A stretch of DNA of 64,000 bases from CALFML01 sp044222245 (GCA_044222245.1 JBGANQ010000011.1:90037-154036), one strand, 5' to 3'; shown: positions 53,368 to 63,143, counted from the first letter of the stretch. Numbers and translations are program-made. Notes: generated by a model not told the origin, from the sequence alone.

Positions 53368-56153
53368 TCACGGCGCGGACGATGGCTGCGGCGCGACGGC
53401 TTGCAGATAGGAGCGATAGTGCCAGGCCAGCGGCGGCGAGTCGTGCAGCGCCGCCTGCAGCAGCGCCGTCGCCTCAGTGGCCGTCTGCTTGCGGGCGCTC
53501 GGCTCACCCAGGGCTTGCGCCTTGAGGGCGAGCAGCGCCCCGCGCTCTGCCTGCGCCCTGGTCAGCACGCCCCCGGCCAGTCGATCCGACGCGGCCACTG
53601 CAGCCAGTCCCTGCGCAATCGCTTCCGCCGCCGGCTGACCGTGGCTGCTCTGCCAGTCGGCCACCAGCCGCCATAGCTGCGCGCGGTTTAGCGCGATGCT
53701 GGCGAGCTTGCCGGCGCACTGCGGTCCAGGCGTCACTTGCGGCAGCGCAGCGAGCGCCGCGACCACCGGCAGCGGCGACTTGCCGGTCCGCAGCAGCCAG
53801 CGAGCGCGCAGGAGCAGCAGCTGCCCTCTAAATTCGGCCTGCGTGCCCAGCAGCAGCGAGGCCGCGCGGACCCCCGCCTGGAGGTCTGCCAGCCCGGCAG
53901 CGATGGCTGGCTCCGGGGATCTGCCCTGGCGCAAGAGCGCCTCGCCGTAAAGAAGATCGTTTTTAAGCAGCCCGTCCCAGAGCTGTCGCCTGCTCGGGCT
54001 TTCCTGGACCATCTGCCGGTGGCGCTGCCCGAGCTCCACAGTCTGGGTCGTGATGTCCTGTCCCGCCTCCAGCTGCTGCCGCAGCTGTACCAGAGTCGCG
54101 ACTAGCCCGGTATCGCGTGCGGCCGCCAGCTTCGGGTTGATCACCAGGGCTGCCTGCAGCTCGTCCAGCGCCAGGCGCAGCTCGCTTTTGGGATCGATGC
54201 CATGGTCGATGTAGTCGAGCGCCAGATCCAGCCGCAGCGCTGCCAGGTTGCTGCGCACGATCGCCAGCTGCGGCCGCAGCGCTCTGGCCCGCTCGACGGT
54301 GGCTATCCCCTCCTTGATCATCGAGATCGAGTCGCCGCCATGCTCTTGCCGCCATTTGGCCAGCAGACTGGTTAGTACCGCCAGGGTATTTAGGTAGTCG
54401 ACATTCCCCGGGTCCAGATTGGACGCCTTGCGGATATCGGCGATGGACTGGGGCAGCTCGGGCAGGTCCGAGGCGCCTTCATGCCACTTTTCCAGCGCAA
54501 GTGCATCAAGGAGTCGGCCGCGCACGAAATAGTGCTCGGCCCGCTCGGGCGGCAGCTTGTCCGCCAGGGTGATGACCTTCAGCCCCTCTTGCAGCAAGTC
54601 GCCGACTTCCTGGCTGTTTTCGGTCTTGAGGTACGCCCAGTAGGAATAGAGCCGCGCCAGCTGATCGTGGGCTTCTCCGCAATCGGGAAGGAGCGTAATC
54701 GCTACCTTGGCTCGCTCAACCCCCAGGTTGTAGATGGATTCTACTTCCTTGGGCGGCATCCCAGAGAACAGGGCCAGCTTGAGCATGGTCAGGGAGAACT
54801 GATTGTTGCTCATATAAAAGCTCGGATAGCTGCGGGCCAGGTCGAGCGCGCGGGCGAGCGTGGCCTGCACCTCCGCGACCTGCTGCTTTCCTTCCAGCTG
54901 CCCGCGGCTGAGCTGGGCGCTCAGCTGCTCGATGCGGATCTTGACCTCCAGGTCGAAGGGCTCAAGGAGCCACGGAGTGTCTTGCTGCGCCTGGCGGGCA
55001 CCAGCCAGAGCCTTGCCGAGCGCCTCGGGACTGTCGGACTCGTAGAAGCGCAAGAGCGCCTCGACAAAGCCCGCTGACCCCGCCGCCGCCTCGCCGCCCT
55101 TGTATAGCTCCTGCCGCACCCGCGCTACATATTTCCGGCGCAGCGCGTCGATCTGCGGCTTGAGCTGATCCTCGGCGGCGGTGCGCCGCAGCTCGTCGCG
55201 CTTCTGCTCGAAGATCCGCCCCAGCGCCTCGCCGAGGGCCAGGTGTACCGACTGCAGATCATTGCCAAGCTGGAGCGCCTGCTCCAGGTGGCGCTGCGCC
55301 AGCGCACTCTCGCCGAGCACCAGGTAGCCCTGGCCGAGGGCCCCTTCGATGGCTCCTTTCAGACTGGCCTCAGAGCTCTGCAGCTGCTGCTCGAGCTGGG
55401 CCAGGCGCGCCTTGATCAGCTGCTGCTCGCGGCGCAGATCGTGCGGCGGCAGGCTGTAGGCGACGCGCAGAAACAGCCGCAGCTCGGTCACTGTCTGGGC
55501 GAGCTGCGTCACGAGCTGCTCCTTGGCCTTGGCGCGCTCGGCCGCGGCGCGCTGCTCTTGCCGCGAGCGCACCATGAGCAGCAGGAAAAACAGGAGCGAT
55601 GCCAGAAGCAGCGTCGCCACCGCGACCCAGGCGCGGTGCCGCTGCGCCAGCCGCCGCAGGCGGTAGAGGGTCGAGGCCGGGCGCGCGATGATCGGCTCGC
55701 CGCGGAGGTAGCGACCCAGATCCTCGGCCAGCGCCAGCGCCGATTCGTAGCGCTGCGCCGGCTCCTTCTGCAAGCACTTAAGGACGATCACTTCCAGGTC
55801 GAGCGGGATGCTCGGCTCGAGCTGGCGCAGTGGCGGCGGCTCCTGGTTTAGCACCGCCAGCAGCAGCTCGACCTCGTTTTCGGCGTCGAACGGCGGCTTG
55901 CCGGCCAACAGCTCGTGGAGCACCGCGCCCAGGCTGTAGACGTCCGCCCGGCGGTCCAGGTGCCGCGCCCGGCCGCGCGCCTGCTCGGGCGCCATGTAGT
56001 GCGGCGTACCCATGATCACGCCGGTCTGGGTCAGTCGCTGCGGCCCAAGCGCGTCTCGCGCCAGACCAAAGTCCATCAGCACCGGCCGCAGCCCGAGCCC
56101 TTCGGCATCGCTGGCCCCCGCCTCGCTTGTGCACACCAGGATATTGGCTGGTT
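53368..56153 (-). pseudogene. Ser/Thr kinase with TPR-like C-terminus, C-terminal part starting at (KP)AN (kinase K4)
   Basis: Kinase homology starts at QPANILVC and continues LMDFGLARD, MAPEQARGR, the C-lobe, a transmembrane helix (VAVATLLLASLLFFLLLMV) and about 600 residues of coiled-coil/TPR-like helices. The N-lobe is absent here and lies at 63226-63900 on the same strand. Joining at the shared core AACCAGCC gives one 1150-aa frame reading ILHRDIKPANILV across the joint, which is the usual consensus. The frame is open a few codons upstream into cassette sequence, but no natural start exists. Confidence 0.87.
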
Positions 56154-56221
56154 GAAGGTCAAGCCAGGCCGACACCGTGGCTGACCGGCGCTGAAACAGC
56201 CCGTCGGAACGGCTGCGGAAC
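56146..56221 (-). other. Cassette end next to kinase C-terminal part (K4): 68-nt element and core
   Basis: On the minus strand GTTCCGCAGCCGTTCC opens a 68-nt element ending TTGACCTTC, followed by the core AACCAGCC (56146-56153 plus strand). The cargo gene upstream stops exactly at its first base. Matches 40916-40992 and 60385-60460 in length and pattern. Confidence 0.78.
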
Positions 56222-57135
56222 TAGGGGGCGAGCCAGACGTAGCCGACGACGCTCTCCAGCCGATAGCCGTACATGGTGACGGCGCTTTTTTGTTCGGCGT
56301 CGCTCACGGTGTAGAAGTGGTCGCCGGATCGATCGTTGAACAGGCGATAGAGCGGCTGCGCATCGCAGCGCGAGTCGGTCGCTATGTAGCCAAGCTGCAC
56401 GCCGGGGATGTTCAGGACCTCGCAGGTCGAGCTCAACGTAAGAAAGTACAGGCCGCTCGGTTTCTTGCACAGATAGAACGCCTGGCCTCCGGCGAGCCCG
56501 CTCTGATACAGGTAGAAGTAGTTGATGCTCTCGATTGTGTACGGCGCGGACATCGCCGCGGTCAGGTCCGTGGTGTAAAAGTGTCCGCCCCCTCCCAGCG
56601 AGCGGTGGACGCCGATGCGGCACCCGGGCAGCGCCCCCTCATCACAGCGCCCGTTACAGTCGTCATCCTGGCCATTGCAGCGCTCGGCCGGCGGCGTGCA
56701 CTGCGTCTTGCCGCCTTCGCAGGCGGTCACCCCAGAGCTGGCGCAGGCGGTCGTACAGTCCTTTCCGGCGACACAGCTGCTCGCCAGCTCGCAGCCGTTG
56801 GCCAGCTTGCCGTCGGCGTCAATGTAGCCGTCGGCGCAGGCGGCGATGGCGCACGCCCCGCCGCGGCAAGCGGCGGTGGCGTTGGGAATCACGCAGGTGC
56901 GACCGCAGACGCCGCAGTTGCGGGGGTCGCTGTCCAGGGTGGTGCAGGAAGTCCCGCAGGCAACCAGGGCGGTGTCACACTTGACCGCCAGCTCGCTCGC
57001 GTCTGCCGCATCGGGCTTGTCCTGGGGCGGGGGAGGGGATGGGGCGGCGCAGGCAGGAACCGCCAGCAGCGCCGCCAGCAGCGCACCGCGCAGAGCCGGC
57101 TGCGTGCGGGTCACGGACACCGCAGCGCGCTTCAT
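56221..57135 (-). CDS. Cys-rich lipoprotein with C-terminal DUF5648-like repeats
   Basis: The ATG at 57135 overlaps the TGA of the DUF1552 gene (ATGA), so translation is coupled. A lipoprotein signal ends AVPAC. The middle has many Cys, including RNCGVCGRTC, and a MopE-like metal-binding stretch CNGQDDDCNGRCDEG. The C-terminus has two aromatic-rich repeats (HFYTTDLTAAM...; HFYTVSDAEQ...GYVWLA) like DUF5648. It is the last gene of the cassette operon and its stop codon begins on the cassette end element. It is probably surface-exposed. Confidence 0.75.
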   Translation of the reverse strand: MKRAAVSVTRTQPALRGALLAALLAVPACAAPSPPPPQDKPDAADASELAVKCDTALVACGTSCTTLDSDPRNCGVCGRTCVIPNATAACRGGACAIAACADGYIDADGKLANGCELASSCVAGKDCTTACASSGVTACEGGKTQCTPPAERCNGQDDDCNGRCDEGALPGCRIGVHRSLGGGGHFYTTDLTAAMSAPYTIESINYFYLYQSGLAGGQAFYLCKKPSGLYFLTLSSTCEVLNIPGVQLGYIATDSRCDAQPLYRLFNDRSGDHFYTVSDAEQKSAVTMYGYRLESVVGYVWLAP

Positions 57136-58502
57136 GCGAGCACCCCGGCCAGTGTGCTCGAGGTCTGGGCACCGTTCCAGCCGAAGCTGTTGTAGGGCAG
57201 CCCGAGCGCCTTGAGCACCGTGAGCTGCGCCTTGCACAGGTTCCCATCCGGCTCGCGCACATGGATATTCTGCTTGAGCCGACCGTTGGCGCCCCCGGCG
57301 ATGAGGACCGGCAGCTCCTTGTCGCTGTGCTTCCACCCCTCGCCGTACTCCGAGGTGCCGAGGATGCAGGCCGCATCGAGCAGCGTGCGACCCGCCGGCA
57401 GCTTCACCTTGGCGAACGTGTCGAGGAGCAGCGCGAACGCCTGCATCTGATAAAGGGTGATGTCGCGCACGCGCTCCCAGTAGCCGTTGTGGCAGCTTGA
57501 GTGCATGTCATCGGGCACGCCGAGGTTCGCGAAGACATGGGGAGTCGCCGGCGACGTCAGCATGAACGAGAAGACGCGGGTGAGCCCGCAGTTTATCGCC
57601 ACCGCCAGCACCTCCGCCATCGCCGTGGTCTTGCTGAGCAGATCGCTCGCATCGCCGGGGCGCGCCGGAGCCTGGCAGGCCGCGCTCGTGGACTGCAGCC
57701 GCCGCTGGATGTCGGCAAGGTGATCGAGGTGGGCATCGATGCGGGCCCCGTCGCCGGCCCCAAGGCCGCGCTTGAGCTTGCGCGCATCCTCGAGCACTGC
57801 GTCGAGCACCCGGGCGCGCCGGCCCTGCTCCGCCGCCTGACCGGGGATCGCGAACAGCTTGTCGAACAGGGCGCCGGGGCTCATGATCGGCGGATTCAGC
57901 GAGTCGGGGCCGTTGTACGAGATCGCGTTCCAGTGGCCATACTCGTGGAAGCGTGCCGGGCTGATTCCCACTTCCAGGGAGCGAAAGCGGGCTGGCGTCT
58001 TGTAGAAGGCTGGATCGCGGGCCACCACCTGATCCAGGGTAGGGCGCAGCGCGGTCAGGGTGTGCGACGGCTGATCGAAGCCCTGCGGGCGGATTCGGTC
58101 GCCGGTCATCGCGACCATGAAGCCGCGCATGTGGCCGTCTTCCTGGCCGGGCGGATCGGGCGGCACTTCGGTCTTGGGCTCAAGGCCGGTGGCGACCGTG
58201 ATCGGGAGCTTGCGATCGGCGAACGGCTGCAGGAGCTTGCTTGGCGTGTAGCCGGCTCCGGTCTCGGCCGGCGTCCACAGGTCCTCGTGGCCGGCCATCG
58301 CCTGCACCGGCCCGTGCTTGGCGTTCCAGGGCAAGCCGTTGCCCCAGAAGAACAGGCCGAAGAACGGCTCTTCGCCCATGCCGTCGGCGTAGGCGCCCTT
58401 TGAGTCGAGCATCGCCTCCAGCGGCGGCAGTGCCAGGGCGACCACGGCCCCCGCCACCGAGCCGCGCACGAAGCTGCGGCGAGACATGGTAAGTCGCTTC
58501 AC
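57132..58502 (-). CDS. DUF1552 secreted protein
   Basis: The GTG at 58502 overlaps the stop of the upstream gene and gives VKRLTMSRRSFVRGSVAG, a twin-arginine-type export signal (SRRSFVRG). The 456-residue product contains DUF1552 stretches (PPMLEAMLDS-like early region; FGLFFWGNGLPW; LGTSEYGEGWKHS; LPVLIAGG). DUF1552 proteins are paired with DUF1592-type proteins in Planctomycetes and Myxococcota; their function is unsettled, with a sulfatase-like fold suggested. The middle gene of three. Confidence 0.88.
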   Translation of the reverse strand: MKRLTMSRRSFVRGSVAGAVVALALPPLEAMLDSKGAYADGMGEEPFFGLFFWGNGLPWNAKHGPVQAMAGHEDLWTPAETGAGYTPSKLLQPFADRKLPITVATGLEPKTEVPPDPPGQEDGHMRGFMVAMTGDRIRPQGFDQPSHTLTALRPTLDQVVARDPAFYKTPARFRSLEVGISPARFHEYGHWNAISYNGPDSLNPPIMSPGALFDKLFAIPGQAAEQGRRARVLDAVLEDARKLKRGLGAGDGARIDAHLDHLADIQRRLQSTSAACQAPARPGDASDLLSKTTAMAEVLAVAINCGLTRVFSFMLTSPATPHVFANLGVPDDMHSSCHNGYWERVRDITLYQMQAFALLLDTFAKVKLPAGRTLLDAACILGTSEYGEGWKHSDKELPVLIAGGANGRLKQNIHVREPDGNLCKAQLTVLKALGLPYNSFGWNGAQTSSTLAGVLA

Positions 58503-60127
58503 GGCAGCACCCCTTCCCCAGCGGCGGCGGTACGAAATCCTTCGCTTTGCACGAGCGCGATGAGGAGCTCGCGGAAGCGATACCCGGACTGGGCGAAGCG
58601 CTCGGCCAGCTGCGCCAGCACGGCCTCGTCCCCCGGCTGATCGAGTCGGCCGCTGGCGTGGCGGTAGAGCTGCTTGACCATGCACTGCGCCACCCGGGGA
58701 TCGCTGGCAAGCTGGGGCCCCAGGGCGCGCCCGTCGGCGTACGGCTTGCCGTCAATCTCGCTCTGGGTCTGCACGGGCAGGCCCTTTACCGTGGTGCGGT
58801 GCACGCCGATCGAGTCAAAGCCCTCAAACAGCAGCCCGGGCGGATCCATGATCGAATGGCAGCCCGAGCAGGCCGGGTTCTTGCGGTGTTCTTCCAGTCG
58901 CTCGCGCAGGGTCCGCGGCGTGCCGCTCGGGCTGTCCAGGTTGAGGTTGACGTTGCCGGGCGGCGGCGGCACAAGCTGACACAGGACCCGCTCCAGCACA
59001 TACTTGCCGCGCAAGGTCGGCGAGGTCTCCGTTGGGTGGGCATTCATCGTCAGGAAGGCACCGAGGGTCAGCAGGCCCGCCCGCGGGCCGTCCGCCGGGA
59101 GCGTCACCGGGACAAAGGCAACCTCGCTGGCAGCGGGGGCGGCGACCTTGTACAGCGCCGCCAGCTCGCTGTTGACAAAGGTGTTGCGAGTCGCGAACAG
59201 CTGGCGAATGTCGACGTTGCGGCGGAACACGAAGTCGTCGACCAGGAGCTGGACCTCCGACCGCATGGACGCCCCGAGGGTCGGCGAGAACTCCGGATAG
59301 CGTGCCGGGTCGCGCTCGAGCTGGGCCAGCGCGCCGAGGTTGAAGTACTGATCGAAGAAGCTCTGCACCGCCGGCCGGGCGCGCGGCGAGTCGAGCAGCC
59401 GCTGCGCCTGGGCGCGCAGGCTGCCGGCATCGAGCAGCTCACCGCGGCTCGCGGCGGCCAGCAGCTCGGCATCCGGAGCCTGGTCCCACAGTAGGAACGA
59501 CAGCCGCTGCGCCATCTCATACGAGTCGTAGCGGCGGCGCGGCGGCGTGCTGGGGTCGGTCGGATCCGGCTCACCGACTTCGACTCGATAAAGGAAGCGC
59601 GGCGACTGCAGCATTCCATATAGCGCCAGCCGGAGCCCTTGGTAGACATCGCCTTCGGCGGCGCGGCGCACCACCGTCAGCCAGCGCTCGGTGTCCTCCG
59701 AGCTCAGCGGCCGACGGAACAGCCGGAGTCCGATGCGCTGGATGAACTCCCGGACGCAGGCATCCTCAGTGCTTGCGGGCACACAGCCGAGCAGGGCCTG
59801 ACGGCGGGAGCCATCGCTGAACAGCGCGTCGGTGATCGCGCCGGCGGCGTCTGCGTACTGCTGCGCGCCCAGCTCGGAGAGTGTGGTCGTCGCGGCGCCG
59901 ATCGAGTAGAAGAGGTAGGGGTTGGTATCCGGCTCCAGGGCGGTGGGCGGCAGTACGCCACCGAACACGTCCTTGAGGGTGTTGCGGTACTGCAGGCTGG
60001 TGAGCCGCGGCATGACCGGCGGCGAGGGGGTGTAGCTCTGCCCAGGCGGTGGGGGGGCGCTGCTCTGCGGGGCGGAACAGGCGACGGGCAAGGCCGCGGC
60101 GACGATCAGCGAAAATAGCGCGCGCAT
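58499..60127 (-). CDS. DUF1587/1592/1588/1585 secreted haem-type protein
   Basis: The ATG at 60127 begins MRALFSLIVAAALPVAC, a lipoprotein signal. The 542-residue protein follows the order DUF1587 (RLTSLQYRNTLKDVFG), DUF1595, DUF1592 (YEMAQRLSFLLWDQAPD), DUF1588 (containing the haem-c-type NPACSGCHSIMDPPG) and DUF1585 at the C-terminus. It starts the three-gene operon; its stop overlaps the DUF1552 start by 4 bp. Probably an exported redox-linked protein of unknown substrate. Confidence 0.88.
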   Translation of the reverse strand: MRALFSLIVAAALPVACSAPQSSAPPPPGQSYTPSPPVMPRLTSLQYRNTLKDVFGGVLPPTALEPDTNPYLFYSIGAATTTLSELGAQQYADAAGAITDALFSDGSRRQALLGCVPASTEDACVREFIQRIGLRLFRRPLSSEDTERWLTVVRRAAEGDVYQGLRLALYGMLQSPRFLYRVEVGEPDPTDPSTPPRRRYDSYEMAQRLSFLLWDQAPDAELLAAASRGELLDAGSLRAQAQRLLDSPRARPAVQSFFDQYFNLGALAQLERDPARYPEFSPTLGASMRSEVQLLVDDFVFRRNVDIRQLFATRNTFVNSELAALYKVAAPAASEVAFVPVTLPADGPRAGLLTLGAFLTMNAHPTETSPTLRGKYVLERVLCQLVPPPPGNVNLNLDSPSGTPRTLRERLEEHRKNPACSGCHSIMDPPGLLFEGFDSIGVHRTTVKGLPVQTQSEIDGKPYADGRALGPQLASDPRVAQCMVKQLYRHASGRLDQPGDEAVLAQLAERFAQSGYRFRELLIALVQSEGFRTAAAGEGVLP

Positions 60128-60302
60128 GAGAGGCAATATACACATTTTGCCCGCGCAAGCCCCGCGGTTTTGTCGGCCGGGTCGCCGCGCCGCTGGAGTA
60201 CGAGCACCGACGGCACCAACGAGGACGCTGCCTGGGCTGGTGCAGAGCGGTACTGGACGGCACCTACCTAGCGGTAGGAGCTCCGCATGAGCTCACCAGT
60301 CG

Positions 60303-60460
60303 TTTCGCACCGAAGTTCGTGATTGGTCAGCACTTCGCCCCGTCGCGGAACGGCTTCCTTGGAATCTCTGTCGAGCGTTACACTGGCTGGTTGAATGTCC
60401 TGCGCCTTCGCAGACGTCGCTGAGCGCCTTGAGGATCGCCCCTATGAACGACTGCGGAAC
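60303..60460 (-). other. Complete composite cassette junction (158 bp)
   Basis: Read on the minus strand: 68-nt element GTTCCGCAGTCGTTC...GGACATTC (60460 to 60393), core AACCAGCC (60392 to 60385), 34 nt, then a 48-nt hairpin (GTTCCGCG side 60350-60345, TTTCGC complement 60308-60303; inner stem CGAAGT/ACTTCG). It separates two cargo blocks inside array B and has no kinase sequence on either side. The remainder of 60128-60628 shows no gene. Confidence 0.72.
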
Positions 60461-60628
60461 GCTGGCCGCGCGCCAAGGTCCGGTGTGAGCGCTGGTGCGT
60501 GGGCCCTCGCGCGAGCGCGAAGGTGACCTTCTACTGCCAGCTTGCCCAGGAAGCGCCGAGCCAAGCAGTGGCCGGCTCTTTGCGACCCCCGCCGCCTGCC
60601 AGGAGCGGCCGCGGCGGGGGCCTGCAGG

Positions 60629-62800
60629 CTACAGGCGGCCTGACCGCGAGCGACGGCGGCCGAGCAGGAGCAGTACGGCGGCGGCACTTAGCAGCGCCAT
60701 GCCGCTGGCCAGGGGCGTGGCGTTCTGGCTGGGAGCGCCGCTGGACGAGCAGCCCGGACCGCCCTGGACGCCGGGGCGGCAGGCATCGCCGATGCCGTCG
60801 TGGTGGCTGTCGGCTTGATCGGGGTTCGGGTTCGCCGGACAGTTGTCGCAGGCATCGCCGACGCCATCGCTGTCGCGATCTTTCTGGTCGGGGTTGTAGA
60901 TCGCCGCGCAGTTGTCGCAGGCATCGCCCTTGCCGTCGCGATCGCTGTCGCTCTGATCGCGATTGCTGACGAACGGACAGTTGTCGCACACATTGCCCAG
61001 CCCATCGCCGTCACTGTCTTCGCGATCCGGGTTGGCCAGCTTGCTGCAGTTGTCGCACAGATCGCCCGTCCCGTCCCCGTCGCTGTCCTTCTGGTCGGGG
61101 TTGGGGGTCATCGAACAGTTGTCGCACGCGTCGCCGATGCCGTCGTGATCGCTGTCCTTCTGGTCGGGGTTGGCGACGGTCGGGCAGTTGTCGCAGGCAT
61201 TGCCCAGCCCATCACCGTCGGTATCGTCGCGGTCGGGGCTGGCCAGCTTGCTGCAGTTGTCGCACAGATCGCCCCGCCCATCGCCGTCGGTGTCCTTCTG
61301 GTCGGGGTTGGGGGTCATCGGACAGTTGTCGCAGGCGTCGCCTCTGCCATCGCCGTCGGTGTCTTTCTGGTCGGGGTTGGCCGTCATCGGGCAGTTGTCA
61401 CAGGCGTCGCCGAGTCCGTCGCCGTCGGTGTCCTTCTGGTCGGGGTTGAGGGTGGTCTTGCAGTTGTCGCAAGCGTCGCCAACGCCATCGCCGTCGGTGT
61501 CCTTCTGGTCGGGGTTGGCCGTTGTCTTGCAGTTGTCGCAGGCGTCGCCAACGCCGTCGCCGTCGGTGTCCTTCTGGTCGGGGTTGGGCGTCGCCTTGCA
61601 GTTGTCGCAGGCATCGCCGATGCCGTCGCCGTCGGTGTCCTTCTGGTCGGGGTTTGCCTTCATGACACAGTTGTCGCAGACATCGCCGACGCCGTCGCCG
61701 TCGGTGTCCTTCTGGTCGGGGTTTGACTTTATGACACAGTTGTCGCAGACGTCGCCCACCCCGTCGCCGTCGGTATCTTTCTGGTCGGGGTTTGGCTTGA
61801 CGACGCAGTTGTCGCAGACATCGCCGACGCCATCGCCGTCGCTGTCCTTTTGGTCTGCATTGGCCTTGAGGACGCAGTTATCGCAGACGTCTCCTATGCC
61901 GTCACCGTCGCTGTCCCTTTGGTCGGGGTTTGGCCTGAGGATGCAGTTGTCGCAGACGTCACCGACTCCATCGCCGTCGCTATCTCTTTGATCGGGATTG
62001 ACCTTCATGACGCAGTTGTCGCAGACATCGCCCACCCCGTCGCCGTCTGTGTCTTTCTGGTCAGGGTTTGACTTCATGACACAGTTGTCGCAGACGTCGC
62101 CCACCCCGTCGCCGTCTGTGTCTTTCTGGTCAGGGTTTGGCTTCATGACACAGTTGTCGCAGACATCGCCGACGCCGTCGCCGTCCGTGTCTTTCTGGTC
62201 GGCATTAGACTTCATGACACAGTTGTCGCAGACATCGCCGACGCCGTCGCCGTCAGTATCCTTCTGGTCAGCGTTGGCGCGCATCGGGCAGTTGTCGCAG
62301 GCGTCGCCGACGCCGTCGCCATCGGTGTCCTTCTGGTCGGGATTGGCCTTCATGACACAGTTGTCGCAGACGTCGCCGACGCCGTCGCCGTCGGTGTCCT
62401 TCTGATCCGGGTTGTAGACGCCCGGGCAGTTGTCGCACGAGTCGCCGAGGCCATCAGAGTCCCGGTCCGGGGCAAACATCGAGCTGCAGGTGGCGTTCAT
62501 GCCCGGGCCGGGCGCGACATAGTCATCGCACGGGCGGGTCGGCGGAAACTCGCTGACCGGAATACAGCTGTTGCCATTGGTCACATAGTCGACGCACTGC
62601 AAGCCGGTGCGCCGCGGATTGCCATCGGTCTCAGTCGCCCGCGCGATGCCATTGCAGTTGACGTCGATGATCGCCGCCTTCGCCGGCCCGGCGATGCCGA
62701 GCAGGAAGAGGGCCGCACATAGCACCTGGACTGCTCCAAGCAGCGCTGGCGCGAAACAACGAGTTCCAGCAGGCCGCAGCCGCGAACCCCGTGGATCCAT
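60629..62800 (-). CDS. Secreted thrombospondin-type-3 repeat protein with MYXO-CTERM-like tail
   Basis: The ATG at 62800 is chosen because AGGAGG lies 7 bp upstream. The 723-residue protein has a signal peptide and a Cys-containing N-terminal domain. About 24 calcium-binding repeats of 23-24 residues follow (consensus NPDQKDTDGDGVGDVCDNC). The tail holds GCSSSGA, a hydrophobic helix and a final Arg cluster, resembling the MYXO-CTERM sorting signal. It is probably a calcium-stabilised surface rod anchored to the outer membrane. It fills one cassette of array B. Confidence 0.9.
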   Translation of the reverse strand: MDPRGSRLRPAGTRCFAPALLGAVQVLCAALFLLGIAGPAKAAIIDVNCNGIARATETDGNPRRTGLQCVDYVTNGNSCIPVSEFPPTRPCDDYVAPGPGMNATCSSMFAPDRDSDGLGDSCDNCPGVYNPDQKDTDGDGVGDVCDNCVMKANPDQKDTDGDGVGDACDNCPMRANADQKDTDGDGVGDVCDNCVMKSNADQKDTDGDGVGDVCDNCVMKPNPDQKDTDGDGVGDVCDNCVMKSNPDQKDTDGDGVGDVCDNCVMKVNPDQRDSDGDGVGDVCDNCILRPNPDQRDSDGDGIGDVCDNCVLKANADQKDSDGDGVGDVCDNCVVKPNPDQKDTDGDGVGDVCDNCVIKSNPDQKDTDGDGVGDVCDNCVMKANPDQKDTDGDGIGDACDNCKATPNPDQKDTDGDGVGDACDNCKTTANPDQKDTDGDGVGDACDNCKTTLNPDQKDTDGDGLGDACDNCPMTANPDQKDTDGDGRGDACDNCPMTPNPDQKDTDGDGRGDLCDNCSKLASPDRDDTDGDGLGNACDNCPTVANPDQKDSDHDGIGDACDNCSMTPNPDQKDSDGDGTGDLCDNCSKLANPDREDSDGDGLGNVCDNCPFVSNRDQSDSDRDGKGDACDNCAAIYNPDQKDRDSDGVGDACDNCPANPNPDQADSHHDGIGDACRPGVQGGPGCSSSGAPSQNATPLASGMALLSAAAVLLLLGRRRSRSGRL
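60830..62430. repeat. 69-72-bp tandem repeats encoding TSP3 units
   Basis: Roughly 23 tandem units follow each other. The middle units (61.6-62.4 kb) are nearly identical (CAGTTGTCGCAGACGTCGCC then GTCCTTCTGGTCGGG), while the outer ones are diverged. All lengths are multiples of three. Recent expansion by unequal recombination is likely. It is coding, not a CRISPR array. Confidence 0.85.
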
Positions 62801-62803
62801 CAA

Positions 62804-63117
62804 AGTCCTCCTAATGCGTGTGGGTGTGGCAATCTGGCCCCCAGTCTAGTCTCCGCGATGGCGCAGCTGACCCGGGCCAGCAAGAGAGTATCCTGGTTCG
62901 CGCCAAGAGAGAAGACGCCCACTGCGCCACCGCCAGCGTGGCGTACCGACTGGTGAAAGAGGGACGAGTACCTGCACGTACACGCCGCAGTCGCCTCTAG
63001 GACGGGTCGCTCGGCTGTGGCCGCAAGGGGCAGGGGAGGTCGACTTGCCCGGAGGCGATCGGCAGACCCGGCAGCGACGGCGGCACCGTCCCTGCCGATC
63101 GCGCCCGAGCCGCCGAG
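62804..63117. other. Non-coding stretch between TSP3 gene and kinase K5
   Basis: This stretch holds the AGGAGG ribosome site of the TSP3 gene at one end. No gene or clear promoter was seen. It is part of the proximal cassette of array B. Confidence 0.5.
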
Positions 63118-63143
63118 CTACAGGGTCACTTCTTGAGCTGCCG

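Noticed and set aside
60303..60460. Canonical integron attC site
   Set aside because: The required GTTRRRY and RYYYAAC core boxes are not both present; GTTGAAT occurs at 60390 but not at the other copies, and no intI gene is in the window.
60800..61991. Plus-strand open frames antisense to the TSP3 gene
   Set aside because: They are translations of the repeat DNA on the wrong strand; the minus-strand frame has a signal peptide, conserved repeats and a ribosome site.
60830..62430. Regular tandem repeats resembling a CRISPR array
   Set aside because: The unit is 69-72 bp without unique spacers, and the stretch codes for calcium-binding TSP3 repeats in one continuous frame.
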